Positions 1 through 6,728 of a stretch of DNA of 8,006 bases are shown here, one piece after another. This stretch comes from Legionellaceae bacterium. GTDB lineage: Bacteria; Pseudomonadota; Gammaproteobacteria; Legionellales; Legionellaceae. The number at the start of each line of letters is the position of its first letter. Within the stretch, counting starts at the first letter, position 1. The position numbers and the translations under genes were made by a program. The notes beneath the pieces are model-generated. The model worked only from the letters and a program-made list of their open reading frames with translations. It did not search any database and was not told where the DNA came from. The DNA is taken from NCBI GenBank assembly GCA_023266075.1, contig JAHFRX010000066.1, forward strand, positions 1-8,006, in the 5' to 3' direction.

Positions 1-560
1 TGTTGATAAAACAACTCGATTTGCTCGGCAGTCGCCAGCGTGTCCTGTTTATTTGCAGCGCGTGCCTTGGGCATCAACCCGTGCATACGAATCTCATATG
101 CAACAATTTGTACAGCTTGCGACAAGTTAAGCGAACTAAACTCAGGATTTGTAGGAATATGAATATGATAATGACATTGCAATAATTCTTGATTTGATAA
201 CCCCGATTGCTCACGCCCAAAAACAATCGCAATCTCCGTATCGTGCGATAAGGAGACCACTCTTTCCGCACATTCACGCGGTGTTAATCCTGGAAGTGCA
301 ATATCACGTGCACGTGCACTGGTTGCAAAAATCAACTGACACTGGTGGAGTGCCTCGGGTAATGTTTCTGTCACTACCGCTTGAGCTAAAACGTCGTCAG
401 CACCGGCGGCCATTTCATGAGCTCGCTTATCCGGGAAGGCCTGTGGTGAAACAAGATAAAGACGAGAAAGCCCCATCGTTTTCATCGCACGTGCTGTAGA
501 GCCAATATTACCTGGATGCGATGTTCCTACTAACACAACGCGGATAGAATTAAAATTCAT
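1..560 (-). CDS. trmJ: tRNA (cytidine/uridine-2'-O-)-methyltransferase TrmJ, 5' part (C-terminus off left edge)
   Basis: TrmJ is a cytosolic SpoU/TrmH-family (SPOUT) enzyme that uses S-adenosylmethionine to 2'-O-methylate the nucleoside at position 32 of the tRNA anticodon loop. The visible 186 residues start at ATG (558-560) and read MNFNSIRVVLVGTSHPGNIG. The three SPOUT motifs are in order: motif 1 NIGSTARAMK (18-27, with the conserved Asn18 and Arg23), motif 2 IVFGREQSGL (112-121), and motif 3 NPEFSSLNLSQAVQIVAYE (138-156), which forms the knotted SAM site. Resemblance to E. coli TrmJ runs through to EQIELFYQ at the edge; about 60 more residues would complete a usual length of about 245. 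The gene is divergent from suhB, an arrangement also seen in E. coli. Shine-Dalgarno pairing before the start is weak. The identification is firm from motifs and remembered homology. Confidence 0.95.
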   Translation of the reverse strand, partial: MNFNSIRVVLVGTSHPGNIGSTARAMKTMGLSRLYLVSPQAFPDKRAHEMAAGADDVLAQAVVTETLPEALHQCQLIFATSARARDIALPGLTPRECAERVVSLSHDTEIAIVFGREQSGLSNQELLQCHYHIHIPTNPEFSSLNLSQAVQIVAYEIRMHGLMPKARAANKQDTLATAEQIELFYQ

Positions 561-600
561 AAAAACGAAGTCTATTCAAAAATTAAAAAAAATGAGAGGA

Positions 601-609
601 ATTATAGCA
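601..609 (-). promoter_or_regulatory. Extended -10 promoter for trmJ
   Basis: On the minus strand this reads TGCTATAAT, a perfect TATAAT (601-606) preceded by the TGn extension (TG at 608-609). The expected start of transcription is near 594, giving a leader of about 33 nucleotides. No good TTGACA-like -35 stands 16-18 bp upstream, which is tolerable for an extended -10 promoter. It is inferred from sequence only. Confidence 0.6.
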
Positions 610-626
610 TATATTTATCCAAAATA

Positions 627-635
627 TGTTAGAAT
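627..635 (+). promoter_or_regulatory. Extended -10 promoter for suhB
   Basis: The plus strand reads TGTTAGAAT: TGn extension at 627-629 and TAGAAT at 630-635, five of six matches to the consensus. Transcription would begin near 642, leaving about 22 nucleotides before the suhB ATG. The -35 position is poor. Its upstream part overlaps the trmJ promoter on the other strand, so the two divergent promoters share about 30 bp. Confidence 0.5.
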
Positions 636-663
636 CTCACGCTTTTAATACACGCAAGAAACT

Positions 664-1437
664 ATGCAACCACTACTCAATATTGCGATTCAGGCAGCAA
701 GGCAAGCAGGCGATATTATTTTACGCCATGCGCAACACATTGAACGTCTAACGATTTCAGAAAAAAGTCGCAATGATTATTTCACAGAAGTGGATGTTAA
801 AGCGGAGCAAACCATCATTCACGCCGTGCATAAAGCCTACCCACAACATGGTATTTTAGCAGAGGAATCTGGCTCACATTGCAGTGATGCTGAATGTATT
901 TGGATCATCGACCCTTTAGATGGTACAAGCAACTATCTACATGGCTTTCCATTTTACGCTGTTTCCATTGCGGTTCAAATTAAAAATCAGATTGAGCACG
1001 CCGTCGTATATGACCCTATTCGTCACGAATGCTTTTCAGCGAGTCGCGGACGTGGGGCACGCTTAAATGATCATCGTCTGCGTGTTTCAAAACAAAATCA
1101 CCTGCATGCCTCAATGTTGGGTGTTAATTTACAACATGACTATATTTCGACGTGTGATAAAGCCAGGATAACGGCACTCATCCATCAATGCGCCAGCGCA
1201 AGACGAACAGGTTCAGTAGCACTGGAACTCGCTTACGTCGCCGCAGGACGATTAGATGGCTTTTTTGGCTTTGGCTTACAACCTTGGGATATCGCAGCAG
1301 GCGCTTTATTAGTACAGGAAGCCGGCGGCATCGTCAGTGACGAGCACAGTGACAAACACTATCTTAAACAAGGCAATATTCTCGCTGGTACACCGAAAGT
1401 TCATTTAGGTTTATTAAACGCCATTCAAGAACAATAA
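664..1437 (+). CDS. suhB: Inositol-1-monophosphatase / Nus-factor SuhB
   Basis: SuhB is a Mg2+-dependent inositol-phosphate phosphatase of the FIG/IMPase superfamily. In E. coli it also joins the Nus antitermination complex on rRNA transcripts. The 257-residue protein (E. coli about 267) begins MQPLLNIAIQAARQAGDII. Metal-binding residues are visible: Glu67-Glu68 in ILAEESG, the signature DPLDGTSN with Asp83 and Asp86, and the C-terminal site PWDIAAG with Asp209 followed by EAGGIVSD. The stretch RRTGSVALELAYVAAGRLDG (180-199) is nearly the E. coli text. The C-terminus is some ten residues shorter than in E. coli. The ATG at 664 fits the family N-terminus, although the upstream ribosome site is poor. 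It is probably monocistronic, since the next gene converges on it after 7 bp. Confidence 0.95.
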   Translation: MQPLLNIAIQAARQAGDIILRHAQHIERLTISEKSRNDYFTEVDVKAEQTIIHAVHKAYPQHGILAEESGSHCSDAECIWIIDPLDGTSNYLHGFPFYAVSIAVQIKNQIEHAVVYDPIRHECFSASRGRGARLNDHRLRVSKQNHLHASMLGVNLQHDYISTCDKARITALIHQCASARRTGSVALELAYVAAGRLDGFFGFGLQPWDIAAGALLVQEAGGIVSDEHSDKHYLKQGNILAGTPKVHLGLLNAIQEQ

Positions 1438-1462
1438 GCGGATTTCAATGGGTGTTTTTTTT
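1417..1462 (+). terminator. Possible weak intrinsic terminator at the end of suhB
   Basis: Near the suhB stop an imperfect stem can be drawn: AAC (1417-1419), CCATT (1421-1425) and GAA (1429-1431) pair with TTC (1444-1446), AATGG (1447-1451) and GTT (1454-1456), followed by T residues through 1462 (eight T in all from 1455). The stem has bulges and few G-C pairs, so it is a weak candidate. It overlaps the 3' ends of both convergent genes. Confidence 0.25.
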
Positions 1463-2779
1463 GGTGACTAACTTTAATTTTCTTGCTTCAAATAAGATGA
1501 TACAGCCGTAAATAAGTTGAAGAAAACTGAGGGTTGTCGTTTCCCAGATATCTTTTATTTTCATGATGATGAGCTGATAATGGATGTTGAGCGAGCTGGG
1601 TTGCACCCCTTTTTTTCGTATGATGAGCATTGGACCACGATTGGGGAGTGCGCGTGTTTGACGTGCTGAGCTAAAAAAATAATACTCTTTGAGTAAAGAT
1701 TTGAGCATGACGCGCATGATGATAAGCGCGATACCTTGTGCTGGACACATCCGATTTTCTTTAATACCAAAAGGTGCATAATGCGCTGTTTTCATGGGGC
1801 AAGTTTTCCAACGATCCGTTTGAAATCGATAAGGATTTTGAAAATTAGTTTTATGATATTTATCGTAATTAAAGCAAATGACCGTGCCTTTTTTGATCGT
1901 CTTATCGTCAATGATGACGTCATCCAAAACGATACGATGAGCGATACCAAAGAGCGGGAAAAGTCTAAAAGTTTCATTGATGAACGCATGATCTATCTCT
2001 CGATGGGTGTTCGGGTGTCGTATTTTTTCCTGAAGGGAGGGGTTTTTTGCGAGGACCATTAAAAGATGAGACATCGCGTCAGACATTTGGATAACGCCGG
2101 TTGCAAAAAATGTACTTTGCAAAAAATAAACTTGATCTTCCAAACTGAAGGAAGGCGGAAAGTCGGCCAGCGGTTCTTTTTGTATTTTTTTGTATAAAAA
2201 ATGTGTTAACTTAGCACGTGTGGCCATATCTCTTAATTTGCAGCATTTCATCGTTGAAATCACATCATTGGCATGCGCGACAATCAATTTTTGGGCATGT
2301 TTAGAGCAAGATTCATTAAAAATAAGCTCATAGAAAAATTTTGCAAAAATAGGCATCAGCTCATCCCGAATACGTACAACATGCCCCTCCTTTTTTTTAT
2401 TTAATAAGCGACCATTCCGTATGCATTTTTCCAGTAATCTCTCCACAGCTTGTTTAGGAAGGTTAAGTTTAGATTTGCTATAGGCCGCAAGTTTTTCATA
2501 GTCGTCACCCTCCTCGAGATGCTCTTGATGCATATGCGCGCCTGGAGATAAAAAATACCAAAATAAATCAGAGAGTTCAGCCCCCTCACTTTTGCCGCGA
2601 ACATGGGGATGTGCATAGAGTGTTTTAAAGTATTCAGGACCCCAAGTTTTATTCGGGATCTGTATGCCTTTTTCTCGGTTGATGTGCGTGAATATAAAAA
2701 AACGCAGCCCGATAAATAATCTGGGTAAAAGATAAAAGAGTAAGATAAAACAGAGGATAAAGATGAGTAAAAGATTCAT
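1445..2779 (-). CDS. Membrane-anchored cytochrome P450 with atypical motifs
   Basis: This is a 444-residue heme-thiolate monooxygenase or peroxygenase. Residues 2-26 are a hydrophobic N-terminal anchor, unusual for a bacterial P450. The helix K motif is E269-T-F-R272, the PERF-like motif is NPYRFQTDRW (315-324), and the heme loop is PFGIKENRMCPAQG (336-349) with Cys345 as heme ligand and Arg343 at C-2. Two things are odd. The heme loop is one residue longer than FxxGxRxC and lacks the usual glycine at C-4. In helix I (FATGVIQMSDAMSHLL, from 225) the acid-alcohol pair aligns with Ile230-Gln231. After the usual P450 end (GPMLIIRK) there is a tail of about 53 residues with a second hydrophobic stretch (about 416-431). 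The start overlaps the oxidase stop as ATGA, with GGAG 8 nt upstream. No redox partner gene is in the window. Class is clear; the substrate is unknown. Confidence 0.88.
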   Translation of the reverse strand: MNLLLIFILCFILLFYLLPRLFIGLRFFIFTHINREKGIQIPNKTWGPEYFKTLYAHPHVRGKSEGAELSDLFWYFLSPGAHMHQEHLEEGDDYEKLAAYSKSKLNLPKQAVERLLEKCIRNGRLLNKKKEGHVVRIRDELMPIFAKFFYELIFNESCSKHAQKLIVAHANDVISTMKCCKLRDMATRAKLTHFLYKKIQKEPLADFPPSFSLEDQVYFLQSTFFATGVIQMSDAMSHLLMVLAKNPSLQEKIRHPNTHREIDHAFINETFRLFPLFGIAHRIVLDDVIIDDKTIKKGTVICFNYDKYHKTNFQNPYRFQTDRWKTCPMKTAHYAPFGIKENRMCPAQGIALIIMRVMLKSLLKEYYFFSSARQTRALPNRGPMLIIRKKGVQPSSLNIHYQLIIMKIKDIWETTTLSFLQLIYGCIILFEARKLKLVTKKNTH

Positions 2780-3831
2780 CGATTAGGCTCCGAAAATAGC
2801 CAATCCCTACTCCACTCAGAAAGAGAACGACACCCATTTAAGGTGAGGGTATGAATTAATTCTTGGCGTAATAAATTAATTGTGTGGCGGACACCTTTTT
2901 CGCCCGCCACACAAAGTCCCCACAAAATCGGCCTGCCAATCCCAACGGCATCTGCACCCAAAGCTAATGCTTTAGCGATATCACTACCCCGGCGAATCCC
3001 TCCATCTAAAATAATAGGGATCTTTTTTTGAATGACCTCAGCAATTTCGGGTAATAAATCAATGCTTGCAGCAACACTATCGAGCTGTCTTCCACCATGA
3101 TTAGACACAATCAAGCCAGAAATTTGGTTCTCAAGACATCGTGCTGCGTCTTCAGGATGTTGAATACCCTTCAGAATAATTGGAAGTTTAGTGGAGGCTT
3201 GTAAATCTTGAATATCGTCCCAATGAAATGTAGAGTGAAATTCGAGTGTATGACATTGACCCTGTAAGTTGATTAGATTTTCACAGCGCAAACCTTTGGG
3301 CAATCGGTGGAAATCATTACGAATATCACGCTCTCGTCGTCCAAAAACGGGAGAGTCTACGGTCACGACTAAGGCTTCGCAGGCTGTTTCTTCGACCATG
3401 CTGATGAGATCGCGCATAAAAATTTTATCTCGTTGTAAATATATTTGGAACCAAAAGTGTCTTTGCTTAGGTTGTAGCGCAGCATCAATTTCTCGTAAGG
3501 ACGTTGTAGCCACCATACTGACGATCATGACAATATCCTCATGCATTGCGGCACGTGCTGTGGCTATTTCTCCTTCTGGATGAGCGAGACGATGAAAAGC
3601 GGTCGGTGCGATTAATATGGGCAGCGAAAGCTTGTGATTGAGCAGCGTGATATCAAGTTTGCCATCAAAATCACCGCGTAAAACTTTGGGATGAAATTTT
3701 ATTTTTTTGAATGCATTGATGTTCTCTTGAACCGTTATTTCGTCTTCTGCGCCCCCTGCAATGAAATCATAGATCCAGGGCTCTAATTTTTGTTTTGCAG
3801 CTTTTTCGTAATCATATAGAGAAATAAACAT
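2776..3831 (-). CDS. FMN-dependent 2-hydroxyacid oxidase, HAO2 (long-chain)-like
   Basis: This 351-residue TIM-barrel protein belongs to the FMN alpha-hydroxyacid oxidase/dehydrogenase family (glycolate oxidase, lactate oxidase, HAO). Members oxidise (S)-2-hydroxyacids to 2-oxoacids; oxidases give H2O2. Visible active-site residues are Tyr131 (FQIYLQRD), Asp159 and Arg166 (VDSPVFGRRE), Lys221 (LKGI), the catalytic His245 and Arg248 in SNHGGRQLD, the FMN-phosphate loop DGGIRRG (276-282) and GRPILWG (299-305). The substrate-binding Tyr24 of glycolate oxidase is Phe23 here (YDFIAGGAEDE), and the Trp108 position seems to be Val107. Phe at the first site is also what I remember in vertebrate long-chain HAO2, and the C-terminal half reads much like HAO2. 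A larger or more hydrophobic substrate is therefore inferred. The gene starts 3 bp after the flavoprotein stop, with GAGGA 7 nt before ATG, and overlaps the P450 start by 4 bp. Confidence 0.92.
   Translation of the reverse strand: MFISLYDYEKAAKQKLEPWIYDFIAGGAEDEITVQENINAFKKIKFHPKVLRGDFDGKLDITLLNHKLSLPILIAPTAFHRLAHPEGEIATARAAMHEDIVMIVSMVATTSLREIDAALQPKQRHFWFQIYLQRDKIFMRDLISMVEETACEALVVTVDSPVFGRRERDIRNDFHRLPKGLRCENLINLQGQCHTLEFHSTFHWDDIQDLQASTKLPIILKGIQHPEDAARCLENQISGLIVSNHGGRQLDSVAASIDLLPEIAEVIQKKIPIILDGGIRRGSDIAKALALGADAVGIGRPILWGLCVAGEKGVRHTINLLRQELIHTLTLNGCRSLSEWSRDWLFSEPNR
2788..2791 (-). promoter_or_regulatory. Ribosome binding site of the P450 gene
   Basis: GGAG on the minus strand lies 8 nt before the P450 ATG and inside the 3' end of the oxidase gene. 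With the 4-bp ATGA stop/start overlap it supports translational coupling and fixes the P450 start. Confidence 0.6.
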
Positions 3832-3834
3832 GAT

Positions 3835-5388
3835 TTATTCCTCAGTCAGGGCATTTTTAAAAAATGCTCTTAGGGGTATTTGATGTGTTTTTGGGTCATC
3901 CCATTTGCTATAAATATTTCCTGGAATTTCATGAGTAGCAATGAGCTTTTTACCTTGATAGTAACGAATGATAGGATGTAAATAGCGAAAGTTATAGGCG
4001 ATCTTCGTTTTATTTTTGGGATACCCAGTGTCACCGATATCAAATGGATCTCGGGGTTGCACAGTACCGTATTCTAAGGTGATTAAAAAATAACGCTGGG
4101 TGCGCTCAGGCACAAGTGTTTCTTGAATGTAATCAATAGGCAGATCAGCAATGTGATGGAGTTTTTTATTTTCAATAAAAACCACATCGCCTAAAAATGC
4201 ATATTGTTGCCAAAGTGATGACGTTGTTGTCACTCTATGGGTAATAAATGGTATGAATTGAGAGAGCTTTGAGATTGGAAATACAGTTTCTGGAAAATCA
4301 ATACCATGGTATTTTTTACTTAAAATAGCGTGAAGTGCACGAATGGTGTATCGAAATCCATGAATCACAGCGGCGGTTGATATTTTGAAGTCACGCATTT
4401 GCATGAGTGTGCCCGCGAAATATAAGTGAGGAACTGTGACTGACTCAAAGATATTGTTTTGTTTAGGAAAACGATCTTTGAGCGTCATTTTAATGGGGAC
4501 AGAAGCATCGAAAATGCTAGGGTCAAAGCGAAATCCAGTACAGGAAATGACGCGATCGTAGATTAAATCTTTACGGAGATTATTCGCCCGGAAAAATTCA
4601 AAAGTCACTACGAGTTTTTGTTTTACTTTTTTAATACGAATAATCTTACCATCTAAAATGACATTTTGAGATTTTAATTGAGAGGTGTCTAAAAAATTAT
4701 TATTCACGGCACGCAAATGTCCTACATAGTGTGTTTTCCAAGCCATTTTTATGGAACTCTCACCCCCAATATGAATACGAGCTGCTGTTTCTATCAGATT
4801 ATCAGCGGTTTCAAAAGCCGAGTTTCCTTTACCAATAATGAGGATATCTTGGTTGATAAATTGTTGCGGATCGACAGACATCGTACTGTAATCTTCAATG
4901 AGCTCATGACCTTCAAAGGAAGGTCGAACCGCCTTAGACATGCCTGTAGCAACAATTAATTTTTGGCAATAGTAGGTTTTATTTTTACAATGCAATTTAA
5001 AGCCATGCTCGTCCTTTGAAATACGCGTGATTTGTGTATTGTATTGAATGTTTAAATGAAATTTTTTTGCAAAATCTTTTAAGTAGCGAACATAATCATC
5101 GGCATTTGGAAAATATCGCTCAGAGTATCGGGTAAACCGCATGTCAGGATCGTCTGAGAGCAAGGAGTTCCAATCGAACTTTAATTTTAATTCAGCGTCA
5201 TTTGCTCCGGTATATCGTTTATTAATCGAAATCATGGTTCTATGGCGAGGATACGTCATTAGAAAAGAGCCGACGGTATTTGCTTGCTCTAAAATGAGAT
5301 AATTCATATGTGATTTTTCCATGTAATACCCCATCTGAAGACCAGCAGGTCCCGCACCTAAGATGATATAATCTCTGCTATTTTTCAT
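3835..5388 (-). CDS. FAD/NAD(P)-dependent oxidoreductase, FOXRED2/ERFAD-like
   Basis: This 517-residue two-dinucleotide-fold flavoprotein has the FAD motif GAGPAG (11-16), a VATG segment (146-149), a second nucleotide-binding motif IIGKGNSAFE (184-193) that suggests NAD(P)H, and a late FAGT (324-327). It lacks a clean FMO signature. Many stretches match what I recall of animal FOXRED2/ERFAD, an ER flavoprotein of ER-associated degradation: YPRHRTMISINKRYTG (46-61), DWNSLLSDDP (72-81), the THYVG...RAVNN region (219-230) with LDTSQLKS (233-240), HGFRYTIRALH (343-353) and LHPIIRYY (470-477). No signal peptide is seen, so it should be cytosolic. It ends where the catalytic part of FOXRED2 continues into a tail. 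I chose ATG at 5386-5388, with GGAG 6 nt upstream, overlapping the antiporter by 11 bp. ATG at 5400 (521 residues) or 5430 (531 residues) is possible. The fold is sure; the substrate is unknown. Confidence 0.88.
   Translation of the reverse strand: MKNSRDYIILGAGPAGLQMGYYMEKSHMNYLILEQANTVGSFLMTYPRHRTMISINKRYTGANDAELKLKFDWNSLLSDDPDMRFTRYSERYFPNADDYVRYLKDFAKKFHLNIQYNTQITRISKDEHGFKLHCKNKTYYCQKLIVATGMSKAVRPSFEGHELIEDYSTMSVDPQQFINQDILIIGKGNSAFETADNLIETAARIHIGGESSIKMAWKTHYVGHLRAVNNNFLDTSQLKSQNVILDGKIIRIKKVKQKLVVTFEFFRANNLRKDLIYDRVISCTGFRFDPSIFDASVPIKMTLKDRFPKQNNIFESVTVPHLYFAGTLMQMRDFKISTAAVIHGFRYTIRALHAILSKKYHGIDFPETVFPISKLSQFIPFITHRVTTTSSLWQQYAFLGDVVFIENKKLHHIADLPIDYIQETLVPERTQRYFLITLEYGTVQPRDPFDIGDTGYPKNKTKIAYNFRYLHPIIRYYQGKKLIATHEIPGNIYSKWDDPKTHQIPLRAFFKNALTEE
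3839..3843 (-). promoter_or_regulatory. Ribosome binding site of the hydroxyacid oxidase gene
   Basis: GAGGA on the minus strand lies 7 nt before the oxidase ATG, within the last codons of the flavoprotein gene (GAG GAA TAA). It supports the chosen start and coupled translation. Confidence 0.7.
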
Positions 5389-6652
5389 AGAGCGCTCCAT
5401 GACATAAGTAATGGAACAACGGTGAAGCAATAAAAGTTGTAATGATGGCCATCATCACGAGCATGCTAAAAAGAGTAGGTGTGATAAGATGATGCTCTAA
5501 TCCGATGTTTAAAATAATTAACTCCATCAATCCTCTTGCATTCATCAGAATCCCAATTAGCGATGCATTTTTCCAAGTTTCTCCAGCATATTTAGCGGCA
5601 AGTGTGCAGGCGAGTCCTTTTCCCAAGCATGCCACGAGGATAATGAACAATGTTACTAAAATTAATAGGAAAGAATTAATCAGTGATAATTGCGTATTGA
5701 GGCCAGAGTACACAAAAAATAACGGTAAGAGTAAATTGATGGTGATAGGTTCGAGTGCGTTTCTTATTTTAGTGATAAACGCTTTATCTTTAGGCATATT
5801 TAATCCGGCTAAAAAAGAACCAAATATGGCATAAATACCAATAGCATCGGTCAACCAAGCACAACAGATGAGAATAAGGAGCACATAAAATAATTGATGC
5901 TGTTGACGTTTTTCGTTTGAAAATAGCTGAGATAACTTTTTTTGACCCAAATAAATAAAAAATAAGATATACGCCACTGCACCAACCAACGTCACAATGA
6001 ACATCATGGGTTTTTGATTAAAAAAAGCCAATATGCCTGCCAATAATAACCAAACGATAGCATCATCTAATGCGCCCGCAGAAAGCGCTAATGCGCCAAA
6101 AGATGTTTTCATCAGTTTGTGTTCATAAATAATGCGTGCCAGCATGGGAAAGGCGGTAATGGAGATGGCGGAACCTAAAAATAATGCCGCATTTGGTAAA
6201 GAGACATGCGAACTAAACAGATTGGGTATTTGATAAATGAGCGGCGTGATTAAGATACCGAGTAATAAGGGTGATAAAATTCCTGTCGCAGAAATGAGTA
6301 GGGTGCTGGTGAAGCGTTTTTTAACTGGTGTCATATCAAAATCAAGGCCAATTAAAAACAAATAGATAACCAGTCCAAGTTGACTCAACGCATGAAGTAT
6401 TGACATTGAAGGATGGAGAATTGACGCACCATTTTCCAAAACGAGTTGGGTATTTGGAAACAAATAAGTTTGAAAAGTAGGTGCTATAAGGCCTAAAAAA
6501 GAAGGGCCTAGCACAATACCGACGGCCATTTCACAAACAACTTGTGTTTGTCCTAAAAAACGTTTACCAATAACCGTCACACAACGACAGGTCAATAAAA
6601 TGACAAACAGTTGCAAAAACAGTTTTGTGATCAACTCGCTTGAACCCATCAT
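5378..6652 (-). CDS. CPA2-family cation/H+ antiporter (membrane domain only)
   Basis: This is an inner-membrane sodium or potassium/proton exchanger of the CPA2 (KefB/GerN/plant CHX) family, 424 residues from ATG at 6650-6652. It is hydrophobic throughout, with about a dozen membrane segments. Family marks include EMAVGIVLGPSFLG near the N-terminus, AISITAFPMLARI (about 162-174), the ion-binding ALDDAIVW with Asp196-Asp197, and RGLMELIILNIGL (about 373-385). The protein stops right after the last membrane helix and has no RCK/TrkA-N or USP domain, unlike KefB/KefC. A GTG at 6673 would add seven residues, but the promoter TATAAT at 6684-6689 would then leave a leader of only about 4 nt, so the ATG is preferred; neither start has a good Shine-Dalgarno site. 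It is the first gene of the four-gene operon, and its 3' end holds the ribosome site and start of the flavoprotein. Ion specificity cannot be told. Confidence 0.9.
   Translation of the reverse strand: MMGSSELITKLFLQLFVILLTCRCVTVIGKRFLGQTQVVCEMAVGIVLGPSFLGLIAPTFQTYLFPNTQLVLENGASILHPSMSILHALSQLGLVIYLFLIGLDFDMTPVKKRFTSTLLISATGILSPLLLGILITPLIYQIPNLFSSHVSLPNAALFLGSAISITAFPMLARIIYEHKLMKTSFGALALSAGALDDAIVWLLLAGILAFFNQKPMMFIVTLVGAVAYILFFIYLGQKKLSQLFSNEKRQQHQLFYVLLILICCAWLTDAIGIYAIFGSFLAGLNMPKDKAFITKIRNALEPITINLLLPLFFVYSGLNTQLSLINSFLLILVTLFIILVACLGKGLACTLAAKYAGETWKNASLIGILMNARGLMELIILNIGLEHHLITPTLFSMLVMMAIITTFIASPLFHYLCHGALYEK
5395..5398 (-). promoter_or_regulatory. Ribosome binding site deciding the FOXRED2-like start
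   Basis: GGAG on the minus strand lies 6 nt before the ATG at 5386-5388, inside the end of the antiporter gene. This spacing favours that ATG over the in-frame ATG at 5400, which itself supplies the first G of the GGAG, and over 5430. Confidence 0.6.
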
Positions 6653-6683
6653 GACAGACTTAAATAAGTTCACTATGATATAT

Positions 6684-6692
6684 ATTATAGCA
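6684..6692 (-). promoter_or_regulatory. Extended -10 promoter for the four-gene operon
   Basis: The minus strand reads TGCTATAAT: a perfect TATAAT (6684-6689) with a TGn extension (TG at 6691-6692), the same nine bases as at the trmJ promoter. Transcription would start near 6677, about 25 nt before the ATG at 6652. There is no convincing -35. No operator-like inverted repeat was seen. Confidence 0.55.
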
Positions 6693-6728
6693 GTTAAAAA
6701 ATATAAGCGTTTTTAGGCTCTACATCCT

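Noticed and set aside
194..499. A 101-codon open frame on the plus strand inside trmJ.
   Set aside because: It is antisense to the SPOUT motifs of TrmJ and resembles no family I know.
1736..2062. Open frames on both strands overlapping the P450 gene.
   Set aside because: The P450 frame holds the helix I, ExxR, PERF and Cys motifs in order; the others are shadows.
1445..2779. Assignment of the P450 to CYP152 fatty-acid peroxygenases.
   Set aside because: The heme loop has a faint likeness, but the Arg-Pro pair of CYP152 helix I is absent and this protein has a membrane anchor.
3835..5388. Assignment as a class B flavin monooxygenase (FMO or Baeyer-Villiger type).
   Set aside because: No clean FxGxxxHxxxY/W signature is seen; FEGHELIEDY is too short between the key positions. 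FOXRED2-like text is much stronger.
5378..6652. Assignment of the antiporter as KefB or KefC.
   Set aside because: No RCK/TrkA-N domain follows the membrane part, and the motifs look as close to GerN/CHX types.
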